Origin: CAVSWN01 sp046728115
Lineage (GTDB): Bacteria; Acidobacteriota; Vicinamibacteria; Vicinamibacterales; CAVVIG01
DNA length: 17,845 nt
Direction: 5' to 3'
NCBI GenBank assembly: GCA_046728115.1
Contig: JBKPDW010000130.1
Span: forward strand, 1 to 17,845
Positions 9,067 through 16,027 of this stretch are shown piece after piece (the stretch's first letter is position 1; each line of letters opens with the position of its first letter). The position numbers and the translations under genes were made by a program. A model generated the notes under the pieces. It had not been told where the DNA came from, searched no databases, and saw only the letters and a list, made by a program, of their open reading frames with translations.

Positions 9067-10515
9067 CTACTTACCGGCTTTCAGCTGATCGATGTACCAG
9101 CTGACGCGGGCCGGCGAGTCGCCATGCGATTCGCCCCCGACCAGCTGATACCGTACGACGCCGTCAGACCCTACGTAGAACGTCGTCGGCGTGTTGTCGA
9201 TTCCCATCAACTGCTCCGCCTGCGCCGTGCTCAAACGCGCGATGGGAAACGGGAACTTCATCTCGTTCAAGTATCGCTGCAGCCGCTTCATGTCCTCGTC
9301 GATGCTGACGAGCAGGAACACGACGTTCGGATCGCTCTGGTATTTCGCGTAAGACGCCTTCAGGTGCGGCAACTCCGCACGGCAGGCGCCTCACCAGGCC
9401 GCGAAAAAGTTCAAGAGCAGAACTTTTCCGCGCATTCCTGACGTGTCGTAGGGCCGGCCATCGACGGTCGTCAGCGGCAACGTCGGCAGCGGCCGATTGA
9501 TCAGACTCTTCAGCGCCGCAGCTTTTCGCTCGTCGCCGCGCCGTGTCAACTCCGCGGCCAGCCACCCATCGAACCCTCCAGGCGGATTCGTTTGGATGGC
9601 GGCCAGAGCCTGTGTGGCGCGCTGCCGGAGAGGCGCTGGACCACCCGACAGCGACAGCGCATTCAGATAATGGTCCCGGGCGCGATAGAGCGTGTTCTGC
9701 GCTCGGGCGAGTTCGCCAAGATGAAACTGATTGGCGAAGTCCGCACCTTGCGACAACCGCTCGGCTTCCTCGAGTCTCGCGGCTGCGCCCGCATAGTCTT
9801 TCTTCATGAACAACGCCCAGCCAATGAGATCGGCGGCCTGACTGCGCCCTCGCGCGTACGAGCCCTCCGACTTGCCCGGCAGCATGTACGCACTCAGGTT
9901 CTCGTCGATGAAGCGATCCGACACCGTGGCCCCGCGCTGCGCGAGGGTGATCGCCTGGTCGTACTCGCCGCGATCGATCAGAATCTGCGCCCCCGCGAAA
10001 AAGGGGGCCGGATCGGCCTGCGCTCTCGCTCGTGCCTCGACGGCCGCGAGAATTTCGCTCACGGGTGCGCCCGGTTGTGTTTGATAGGACTGCAGTTTGG
10101 CGTCGAGCGCGCGTATCTCCTGGCGAGGCGGCGCTGGATCGACGGCGTCGGCTGCCGCATAGCCCTCGACGGTGCGCAGCGCCTCCTGCGCCGAGGCCAG
10201 CGATGGATTGGCTGCAAGGGCGGCCCTCAGTTCCGTCAATGCGCGATCGCGAAACGACGGCTCGTCGTGCCAGCCGGGCATGACGTTGTCCTGGAGCCAT
10301 CCTTTGAACATGTACAGACGGCCCAATGCTTCGTGTGCCTCGGCGGCGGTATCCTTGTCGCGAGTCGCCGCTTCGAGCGCGGCGATCGCACTCTTCGAAA
10401 GCCGCTGATCCCAGAGCGCGCGCCCTCGCGCAAGCTGATCTCGCGCCGGCGTCTGCGCGGACGCTGTCGCAACACTCATCGCGGCAGCGGCAGCGAACAG
10501 ACCTATTCGGTGCAT
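9067..10515 (-). CDS. Exported TPR-thioredoxin (TlpA-like) protein with in-frame TGA: probable selenoprotein (U-x-x-C)
   Basis: Reading through a single TGA (9391-9393) gives one 482-residue protein. A signal peptide spans residues 1-20 (MHRIGLFAAAAAMSVATASA-QT). Residues about 25-335 are Ala-rich helical TPR-like repeats. A TlpA/redoxin domain runs from about 338 to 482. The active site reads FFAAW-U-GACRAELP, with Sec375 replacing the first Cys and Cys378 kept; the cis-proline motif NTPTTF (Pro443) and the rest of the fold are intact. The start at 10515 is chosen because a GGGAG sequence lies six bases upstream and a signal peptide follows; an upstream extension to 10632 looks non-coding. 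TlpA-like proteins carry out thiol-disulfide exchange in the periplasm, for example in cytochrome c maturation. The alternatives are a nonsense mutation or a sequencing error at this codon, but both halves stay in frame and well conserved. Standard gene calling would split it at 9391. Confidence 0.82.
9354..9390 (-). promoter_or_regulatory. Candidate bacterial SECIS hairpin directly downstream of the UGA
   Basis: In the minus-strand mRNA the upper stem GUGCGG/CCGCAC (6 perfect pairs, plus coordinates 9380-9364) closes a 5-nt loop, AGUUG, whose second base is G. The loop begins 16 nt after the UGA. A lower stem, GCGCCU paired with AGGCGU (9389-9384 with 9359-9354), embraces it across a 3/4-nt internal loop. 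Bacterial SECIS elements typically have a short apical loop with G in the first two positions about 16-37 nt downstream of UGA, as in E. coli fdhF, and are bound by SelB. The bulged U of the fdhF upper stem is not evident here. Folding was done by eye. Confidence 0.7.
9391..9393 (-). other. In-frame TGA codon, likely selenocysteine (residue 375)
   Basis: The codon order is TGG-TGA-GGC-GCC-TGC (W-U-G-A-C). It is the only interruption in an otherwise continuous 482-residue frame. It falls exactly at the nucleophilic, N-terminal cysteine of a thioredoxin CxxC motif, where selenocysteine is known in other redox selenoproteins. Confidence 0.78.
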
Positions 10516-10521
10516 GCGCGA

Positions 10522-10526
10522 CTCCC
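10522..10526 (-). promoter_or_regulatory. Shine-Dalgarno GGGAG fixing the selenoprotein start
   Basis: On the minus strand GGGAG lies six bases upstream of ATG 10515. This favours that start over the longer upstream reading frame reaching 10632. Confidence 0.55.
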
Positions 10527-10590
10527 GATTCTCGCAGCAACTAATCCCCAATCCCTGGTCCTCACTCCCCACCTGCCTTGCCCCGCGTAC

Positions 10591-10618
10591 TTTACGACGC
10601 GCGCGCCGGTTATACAAT
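10591..10618 (+). promoter_or_regulatory. Putative promoter for the DUF423-PQQ operon, possibly leaderless
   Basis: TTTACG (10591-10596) and TACAAT (10613-10618) are separated by 16 bases and resemble -35 and -10 elements. The -10 ends six bases before GTG 10625, so transcription would begin at or next to the start codon. This agrees with the absence of a Shine-Dalgarno sequence. The overlapping minus-strand reading TATAAC (10614-10609) could serve as a -10 for the divergent selenoprotein gene. This rests on pattern only. Confidence 0.4.
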
Positions 10619-10624
10619 TCCAGT

Positions 10625-10990
10625 GTGGACAAGACCTTTCTGCTGGTTGGCGCTCTCGCCGCGCTGCTCGGTGTGGCCTTCGGAGCGTTCGGAGCGCATG
10701 GGCTTCGAACGCGAATCTCGCCCGAGATGCTCGCAGTATTCGAGACCGGCGTGCGGTACCAGATGTATCACGCGCTCGCGGTATTGTTGACCGGCCTGAT
10801 TCTGGCGCGCATGGACGGGTGGTTGATCCATGCCGCGGGGTGGGCGTTCGTCCTCGGCATCCTGGTGTTCTCAGGCAGCCTTTACGCCCTGGCGCTCACC
10901 GGCACGGCGATGTTCGGTGCGATCACGCCGATTGGCGGTGTCGCATTTCTGGTCGGTTGGGCATGTCTCATCGCGGCTGGGTTGGCGTGA
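10625..10990 (+). CDS. DUF423 family small integral membrane protein
   Basis: This 121-residue, strongly hydrophobic protein matches the DUF423 (YgdD-like) family. The N-terminus ALLGVAFGAFGAHGL and the segment YQMYHALAVLLTGL are characteristic. About four transmembrane helices are visible (near residues 4-22, 43-60, 67-85 and 90-118). The biochemical function of the family is not established. The start is taken as GTG 10625 because the product then begins MDKTFLLVGALAALLG, the usual short N-terminus of the family; the sequence upstream of it looks like promoter. Its TGA stop overlaps the ATG of the PQQ dehydrogenase (TGATG at 10988-10992), so the two are translationally coupled. It is divergent from the selenoprotein gene across a 109-bp gap. 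Confidence 0.88.
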   Translation: MDKTFLLVGALAALLGVAFGAFGAHGLRTRISPEMLAVFETGVRYQMYHALAVLLTGLILARMDGWLIHAAGWAFVLGILVFSGSLYALALTGTAMFGAITPIGGVAFLVGWACLIAAGLA

Positions 10991-13068
10991 TGCCGTTTCG
11001 TGCGCTCCTGCTTTCGTGGCTCTGCTCGATGACCGCAGTCGCGCTTGCCCAACGTCCCGCGACCCGTTCGCAGACCGACGTCGACTGGGCGGTGAACGGC
11101 GGCGTCGACAACATCCGCTATTCGGCTCTCACGCAGATCAATCGCGACAACGTGGCGAAACTCCAGGTCGCGTGGACCTACGATGCGCACGACGCATTCA
11201 AAGGCTCCGAGATGCAGAGCAACCCGATCGTCGTGGATGGTCTGCTCTATGTCACGACACCCACGCTGAAAGTCGTGGCTGTCGACGCCAGGACGGGTGA
11301 GGAAATCTGGAAGTTCGATCCGGGCGGCAGCGGGTCGACGGGGCGATTCCGGCATCGCGGCGTCACAGTGCACCAGGATCGTGTCTTCGTCACGTATCGC
11401 AACTTCTTGTACGCCCTCGACAGGAAAACCGGCGCGCCGATCAAATCGTTCGGCACGGATGGCCGCATCGATCTCCGTGAAGGACTCGATCGACCGGCTG
11501 AACGGCTGACGGTCAGCGCCAGCACGCCCGGCGTGGTGTTCGAGGACCTGCTCATCATCGGGAGCAGTGTGCCCGAGACGCTGCCAGGAACGCCCGGACA
11601 CATTCGCGCGTTCGACGTGAACACCGGCAGGCGCCGCTGGATTTTTCACACGATTCCTCAGCCCGGCGAGTTCGGGTACGACACATGGCCGAAGGACGCG
11701 TATCAGCTGTCGGGCGGTGCCAACGCCTGGGCCGGCGTCGTCGTGGACCCGAAGCTGGGGATGGTGTTCGCCGCCACCGGATCCGCATCGTTCGACTTCT
11801 ACGGCGTGACACGCCACGGCGACAATCTCTTCGCGGATTGCGTCCTCGCGCTCGACGCGCGGACGGGCCGGCGCGTCTGGCACTTCCAGGGCATCAGGCA
11901 CGACGTGTGGGACTACGACTTCCCCGCCGCGCCGAATCTGGTCACCGTCACCCGCAACGGCCGGAAGGTGGACGCGGTCGCGCAGATCACGAAGTACGGG
12001 TACGTCTACGTCCTCGACCGTCGCACGGGCGCGCCGCTGTTTCCCGTTGAATTTCGCAAAGTGCCGCCGTCCGCGATCGACGGCGAGCTCCTGGCCGAGC
12101 GCCAGCCGTATCCCGTGAAACCGCCGCCGTTCACGCGCCAGGGGCTGACCGAGGCGATGGTGACCACACGAACGCCCGAAGCGCATGCCGCGGTGCTGGC
12201 GCAGTTTCGAAAGCTGGCAACGGGCTTCTTCACGCCGCCCTCGCGGGAGGGCACGATCATCTTCCCTGGCGTCGATGGTGGCGGCGAATGGGGAGGCGCC
12301 GCCTTCGATCCGGACTCGGCGCTGCTCTACGTCAATTCGAACGAGATGCCGTGGATCGTGCGGCTGATCCCGAATAACGACACGTCGCTGTACAACAGCA
12401 AGTGCGCAACGTGCCATCGGGAAGATCACACCGGATCACCGCAGGCACCATCCCTGGTCGGCATCGGCGACCGGCATACGCGCGACGAGATCATGACGAT
12501 CGTTCGCGAAGGCACGGGCCGGATGCCGGGCAATCCCGATATGGGCGCTCGTAACATCGGCGACCTCGCCGATTTCCTGATGACCGGCCGTGACAAGGGC
12601 GCCGATCCGAAGCTGACGAGCGATCCGTCATGGCTCGAGTACCGGAGCGATGGCGAAACGTTGTGGCGCGATTCGGACGGCTATCCCCCGATCACGCCGC
12701 CATGGGGGACGCTGAACGCGATCGATCTCAACGCGGGGACGATTCGCTGGAAGATTCCGTTCGGCGAGTTCCCCGAGCTGGCCGCCAAGGGACTCAGAAA
12801 TACCGGCAGCGACAACTACGGCGGCCCGCTCGTGACAGCGGGCGGCGTCCTTTTCATCGGCGCCACGAACTTCGACCGGAAGTTCCACGCTTATGACAAG
12901 CTCACGGGCAAGCTCCTGTGGGAAACGACGCTGCCGGCTGCCGGTAACGCCACGCCGTCGACGTACACGGTCGGCGGCCATCAATACGTGGTGATTGTGT
13001 GCGGCGGTGGGAAAAACGGCGCGCCGTCCGGGAGCTCGGTGGTGGCCTTCGCCCTCCCTGAATCATGA
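10990..13068 (+). CDS. Periplasmic PQQ-dependent dehydrogenase with inserted cytochrome c domain
   Basis: This 692-residue quinoprotein has a signal peptide at residues about 1-21 (cleavage near ALA-QR). It then follows the PQQ alcohol/glucose dehydrogenase beta-propeller pattern: N-terminal DWAVNGGVDNIRYSALTQI and repeated blade motifs such as VVAVDARTGEEIWKFD, VLALDARTGRRVWHFQ and HAYDKLTGKLLWETTLP. Inserted between propeller blades at about residues 455-545 is a class I cytochrome c domain with heme site CATCH (Cys472, Cys475, His476) and likely distal Met512 (RMPGNP). Electrons from the oxidised sugar or alcohol would pass from PQQ to this heme and on to the respiratory chain. The substrate cannot be named. 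The ATG overlaps the DUF423 stop and its own stop overlaps the next ATG, so it is the middle gene of a compact operon. No PQQ biosynthesis genes lie here. Confidence 0.93.
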   Translation: MPFRALLLSWLCSMTAVALAQRPATRSQTDVDWAVNGGVDNIRYSALTQINRDNVAKLQVAWTYDAHDAFKGSEMQSNPIVVDGLLYVTTPTLKVVAVDARTGEEIWKFDPGGSGSTGRFRHRGVTVHQDRVFVTYRNFLYALDRKTGAPIKSFGTDGRIDLREGLDRPAERLTVSASTPGVVFEDLLIIGSSVPETLPGTPGHIRAFDVNTGRRRWIFHTIPQPGEFGYDTWPKDAYQLSGGANAWAGVVVDPKLGMVFAATGSASFDFYGVTRHGDNLFADCVLALDARTGRRVWHFQGIRHDVWDYDFPAAPNLVTVTRNGRKVDAVAQITKYGYVYVLDRRTGAPLFPVEFRKVPPSAIDGELLAERQPYPVKPPPFTRQGLTEAMVTTRTPEAHAAVLAQFRKLATGFFTPPSREGTIIFPGVDGGGEWGGAAFDPDSALLYVNSNEMPWIVRLIPNNDTSLYNSKCATCHREDHTGSPQAPSLVGIGDRHTRDEIMTIVREGTGRMPGNPDMGARNIGDLADFLMTGRDKGADPKLTSDPSWLEYRSDGETLWRDSDGYPPITPPWGTLNAIDLNAGTIRWKIPFGEFPELAAKGLRNTGSDNYGGPLVTAGGVLFIGATNFDRKFHAYDKLTGKLLWETTLPAAGNATPSTYTVGGHQYVVIVCGGGKNGAPSGSSVVAFALPES

Positions 13069-14012
13069 CCGCTGAGAGCCTTCGGCAGAGCAGTTGGCAT
13101 CACGGAATGGACCGCCGCGCCTTTCTTCGATCGATCGGAGCGTTCGCGGCGCTGAGCGCTTCAGCCCGGCGGCGCGCGCGCGCGCAATCCCCGGTCAGTG
13201 AACCTTGGCGAACCTTCGAGATCACGACTCACGTTCACGTCCAGAATGCCATCGGCGTGACGCGTGTCTGGCTACCGACACCCCTTGCGGTCGCGCCGTA
13301 TCAGAACACCCTCGGCGACACCTATCACGTGGATGACGGCTCGGTCATGATGGTCGAGCGCGAGGGATTGGATTTGCTGACGGCTGAATGGCCAGACGGC
13401 GTCGAACCGATCTTGACGCTCACAAGCCGTGTTGCAACCAAGAACCACTCGATCGACCTGTCGACCCCCACCGTCGCGCCGCCCAAGGACTTCTCAGCGT
13501 TCAGCGCGTACCTTCGCGTGACGAAGGCCGCACTCGGCGATGGCAGGATCAAATCCGCTGCCGACAAGATTGCAAAGGGGACCGGAACCGATCTCGAACG
13601 GGCAGGCGCGATCTATCAGTGGATCCTGACCGAGGCGTCGAAGGTGATTGACGACGGGTCGGATCCCAACGCCCTGTTCGTCGCGGTTGCTCGTGCCGCG
13701 GGCCTGCCGGCCCGGCCGGTGTACGGATTGCGACTGGTGAATGCCGACGCCAGCAGGGACCAGCAATGTCGAGCCGAGGTGTACCTGGTCGGCTACGGCT
13801 GGGTCCCGCTCGACGCACGCGATCGGCATTTCGGGTTCTGGGACGGATCCTGGGTCGCGTACAACTTCGCTCAGGATCCTGTTCTGCCGGGATCCGTGCG
13901 TGGATCGATTCCCTTCTTCATGCGCCCGCACGGCGAAACCGGTGGACACCGCATCGATGGCCTAGACCCCGAAGCATTTCGCTACTCGATTACGGTCCGG
14001 CAGAAAAACTAG
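13065..14012 (+). CDS. Exported transglutaminase-fold protein lacking catalytic Cys and His (probable pseudoenzyme)
   Basis: This 315-residue protein has a Tat-type signal (DRRAFLRSIGAFAALSAS, residues about 16-33). Its ATG overlaps the stop of the PQQ dehydrogenase (ATGA at 13065-13068). A second possible start is ATG 13107, just before the twin arginines. The mature part shows an N-terminal beta domain followed by a transglutaminase-like core: NALFVAVARAAGLPARPVYGLRL and CRAEVYLVGYGWVPLDA are clear family motifs. By alignment to remembered relatives (G-K-C-x-D-I-N-A-L-F-V and Q-H-C-R-A-E), the catalytic Cys is replaced by Gly198 and the His by Gln234; only Asp250 remains. The fold is therefore probably kept for binding rather than peptide-bond chemistry. 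Coupling to the quinoprotein suggests a periplasmic accessory role, which is inference. Confidence 0.85.
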   Translation: MTAESLRQSSWHHGMDRRAFLRSIGAFAALSASARRRARAQSPVSEPWRTFEITTHVHVQNAIGVTRVWLPTPLAVAPYQNTLGDTYHVDDGSVMMVEREGLDLLTAEWPDGVEPILTLTSRVATKNHSIDLSTPTVAPPKDFSAFSAYLRVTKAALGDGRIKSAADKIAKGTGTDLERAGAIYQWILTEASKVIDDGSDPNALFVAVARAAGLPARPVYGLRLVNADASRDQQCRAEVYLVGYGWVPLDARDRHFGFWDGSWVAYNFAQDPVLPGSVRGSIPFFMRPHGETGGHRIDGLDPEAFRYSITVRQKN

Positions 14013-14025
14013 AGCCTTCCAACCT

Positions 14026-15039
14026 TCAAGCCGTCATCGTCCCTTCCCCGACGACGACAGCCGAACCGCCGACCTTCACGCTGGTGATGTCCGTGCCGGT
14101 GCCGCCGATGCGGACACGGATCAGACTGGGACGCCGCACGAGGACACCTTGCAGGAAGACCACTTCGCCGTCACGACCGAGCGGCGCAAGGGAGTACTTC
14201 GCGAGGAAGGAACCCGCCGGGCCGGCCGCCGATCCTGTCGCCGGATCTTCGATTCCGCCGGCGCTGAGCAGCCGACTGTATGCCGTCGCACCGTCCTGGC
14301 CCTTTTCGACCGAAAATACGTAGATGCCGCGGCGCTGGATCCCTGCCGCGTTGAACATGGCATCCGTCTTCGGGCGATCGAGGACAGCGCTGTCCACGGC
14401 TTTCCGTGTCGCGAGCGGGACGATGAAGAAGTTCGATCCGCAATTGACTTCCTGGCCGGCAGGCATCGAAGTGCCGGGCGCAGTAGCCGCCGGCCGAACC
14501 GCGGCGCTATCCAATCCGATCGCGGCCGCTACCGCGGCGGGGTCGTCGATGACCTTACCGAACGTTGGCTTCAGTTGCGTCATCCACGCCACCGCAAGCT
14601 GTCCGTTCTTCCATTCGAGGTCGACGTTTGTTGGTCCGACGCCGAGCCCGAAGACCGTTCGTGAGCTGCCGGGCTTCAACACTCCCGTGTGGGCCAGCGC
14701 GAAGGCGGTACCGATCGTCGGGTGTCCGGCGAATGGCGTCTCCGCCGTCCGCGTAAAGATGCGAACGCGGTAATCGGTGGCCGCCTGGTCGGGCGGAAAT
14801 ACGAACGTGCACTCGGACAGGTTCGATTCGCGCGTGAGCGTCTGCATCGTCTCGGCATCGAGGCCCGCAGGCTGCGTGAAAACGAAGAGCTGATTGCCTT
14901 GCAGACGCCGATCCGTGAACACGTCGAGATGCACGTATCGGTACCCCCGCGCATCGCCGCTCTGCGCCCGCGCTGCTCCCGGAAACGCAAGTGCTGCGAC
15001 GCTTGTAAGGCCGATTCGTCCGAAATCGCGTCGGTTCAT
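14026..15039 (-). CDS. PhzF family isomerase with Tat export signal
   Basis: This 337-residue protein of the PhzF (diaminopimelate epimerase-fold) family carries an N-terminal twin-arginine signal (NRRDFGRIGLTSVAALAFPGAARAQ). Family motifs are intact: DVFTDRRLQGNQLFVF, ESNLSECTFV with the catalytic-type Glu76 (equivalent to Glu45 of Pseudomonas PhzF), RIFTRTAETPFAGHPTIGTA, and EDPATGSAAG near the C-terminus. PhzF proteins are cofactor-free isomerases usually found in the cytoplasm, and most members act on unknown substrates rather than in phenazine synthesis. No other phz gene is present, so a phenazine role is not implied. AGGAG at 15046-15050 lies six bases before the ATG. The gene converges with the transglutaminase-fold gene (13-bp gap) and diverges from the MBL gene at 15119 (79-bp gap). 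Confidence 0.92.
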   Translation of the reverse strand: MNRRDFGRIGLTSVAALAFPGAARAQSGDARGYRYVHLDVFTDRRLQGNQLFVFTQPAGLDAETMQTLTRESNLSECTFVFPPDQAATDYRVRIFTRTAETPFAGHPTIGTAFALAHTGVLKPGSSRTVFGLGVGPTNVDLEWKNGQLAVAWMTQLKPTFGKVIDDPAAVAAAIGLDSAAVRPAATAPGTSMPAGQEVNCGSNFFIVPLATRKAVDSAVLDRPKTDAMFNAAGIQRRGIYVFSVEKGQDGATAYSRLLSAGGIEDPATGSAAGPAGSFLAKYSLAPLGRDGEVVFLQGVLVRRPSLIRVRIGGTGTDITSVKVGGSAVVVGEGTMTA

Positions 15040-15107
15040 ATCAGACTCCTCGAAAAGTAGTACGGCACCCTTTCATCCGAGCCCTGTATGTTACGCTTCC
15101 TGAACTC

Positions 15108-15116
15108 GAGGTGAGG
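15108..15116 (+). promoter_or_regulatory. Strong Shine-Dalgarno GAGGTGAGG before the MBL gene
   Basis: GAGGTGAGG ends two bases before ATG 15119, with the GAGGTGA core four bases away. This is the clearest ribosome-binding site in the window and fixes the start. Confidence 0.7.
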
Positions 15117-15118
15117 TT

Positions 15119-16027
15119 ATGAAACGAATTGTTTCTCTCGGAGTCTTGATCGCCGTCGGCGCCCTTTCGATGGTTGTCGGTGCGTATCAACAAACCTCGG
15201 CACCACCAACGGGTCCGCGCGTGATCGATGTTCTGAAGCTGAAGGACAACCTGTACGTGCTGACTAGCTCCAGCCCGGCCGATCGGAATACATTCAGCGG
15301 CGGCAACGTCGCTGTCTTCATCACCGACGGCGGTGTCACGCTGGTAGACACGAAGCTGGCCGACTGGGGGCAGGCATTGCTCGATGCGGTCAAGAAAGTC
15401 AGCAACAAGCCGGTGACGACGATCATCAACACGCATACACATGGCGATCACACTGGTAACGACGACAAGTTCGGAGCGACGGTCGACATCGTGGCCCACG
15501 AGAACACCAAGGCGAACATGGAGAGGATGGACGCCTTCAAGGGCGACAAGGCGCAGTTCCTGCCGAAGCGGACCTACAAAGACAAGATGTCGCTGGGCAC
15601 TGGCAAGGATCAGGTCGACCTCTACTATTTCGGCGCCGGTCATACGAATGGCGATACCTTCGTCGTTTTCCCCGCGCTTCGCGTGCTCCACACCGGCGAC
15701 ATGTTCGCGTGGAAGGACGCCCCCTTTTGCGATCGCGCCAACGGCGGCAGCTGCATCGCGTTGCCGCAGACGATCGCGAAGGCCGTCGCCAACATCAAGA
15801 ACATCGACACCGTAATCCCGGGGCACAGTCCGATGCAGACGCCGAAGGATCTGCAGGACTTTCAACGTTTCACCGCCGATCTGTCGGCACACGCCCAGGC
15901 CGCAGTGAAAGCCGGGCAGAGCGTCGACGATGCCTTCGCCGCGTTCAAAGTGGACAAGTATCCCGGTTACAAGAACGAACGCGTCAAAGCCGCGATTCAG
16001 GCCGTGTACGACGAGCTCAAGAAATAG
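15119..16027 (+). CDS. Exported metallo-beta-lactamase-fold hydrolase (canonical metal site)
   Basis: This 302-residue MBL-fold protein has a signal peptide at residues about 1-22. All metal ligands of a dinuclear site are present: His106, His108, Asp110 and His111 (THTHGDHTGND), His175 (FGAGHTNGD), Asp194 (HTGDMF) and His236 (IPGHSP). The layout resembles subclass B3-like and other secreted MBL hydrolases; the substrate cannot be named and resistance should not be assumed. Start ATG 15119 follows a strong Shine-Dalgarno. The TAG stop shares one base with the GTG start of argG (TAGTG at 16025-16029), so the two genes are translationally linked even though their products act in different compartments. 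It has the complete site that the MBL-fold protein at 1346-2257 lacks. Confidence 0.92.
   Translation: MKRIVSLGVLIAVGALSMVVGAYQQTSAPPTGPRVIDVLKLKDNLYVLTSSSPADRNTFSGGNVAVFITDGGVTLVDTKLADWGQALLDAVKKVSNKPVTTIINTHTHGDHTGNDDKFGATVDIVAHENTKANMERMDAFKGDKAQFLPKRTYKDKMSLGTGKDQVDLYYFGAGHTNGDTFVVFPALRVLHTGDMFAWKDAPFCDRANGGSCIALPQTIAKAVANIKNIDTVIPGHSPMQTPKDLQDFQRFTADLSAHAQAAVKAGQSVDDAFAAFKVDKYPGYKNERVKAAIQAVYDELKK

Noticed and set aside
9391..10632. A 413-residue protein ending at the TGA, with a separate 101-residue gene downstream (9067-9372)
   Set aside because: Both parts are in the same frame and together make one intact thioredoxin domain. The split falls inside the active-site motif, and the supposed second start is a TTG in the middle of the domain. 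The 39 residues before ATG 10515 look like untranslated promoter sequence.
10882..12429. A 515-residue minus-strand frame opposite the PQQ dehydrogenase
   Set aside because: It is a shadow frame of low-complexity charged composition. The plus strand has an unmistakable quinoprotein with a heme motif.
9592..13068. A 1158-residue plus-strand reading frame
   Set aside because: Only the part from 10990 matches a protein family (PQQ dehydrogenase) and it has its own signal peptide. The upstream part is antisense to the selenoprotein gene and overlaps DUF423.
14026..15039. Phenazine biosynthesis role for the PhzF-like gene
   Set aside because: No other phz genes are present and the protein is exported. 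Most PhzF-family members have nothing to do with phenazines.
15087..15092. TATGTT as a -10 element for the MBL gene at 15119
   Set aside because: No -35-like hexamer lies at workable spacing, and the match is poor.
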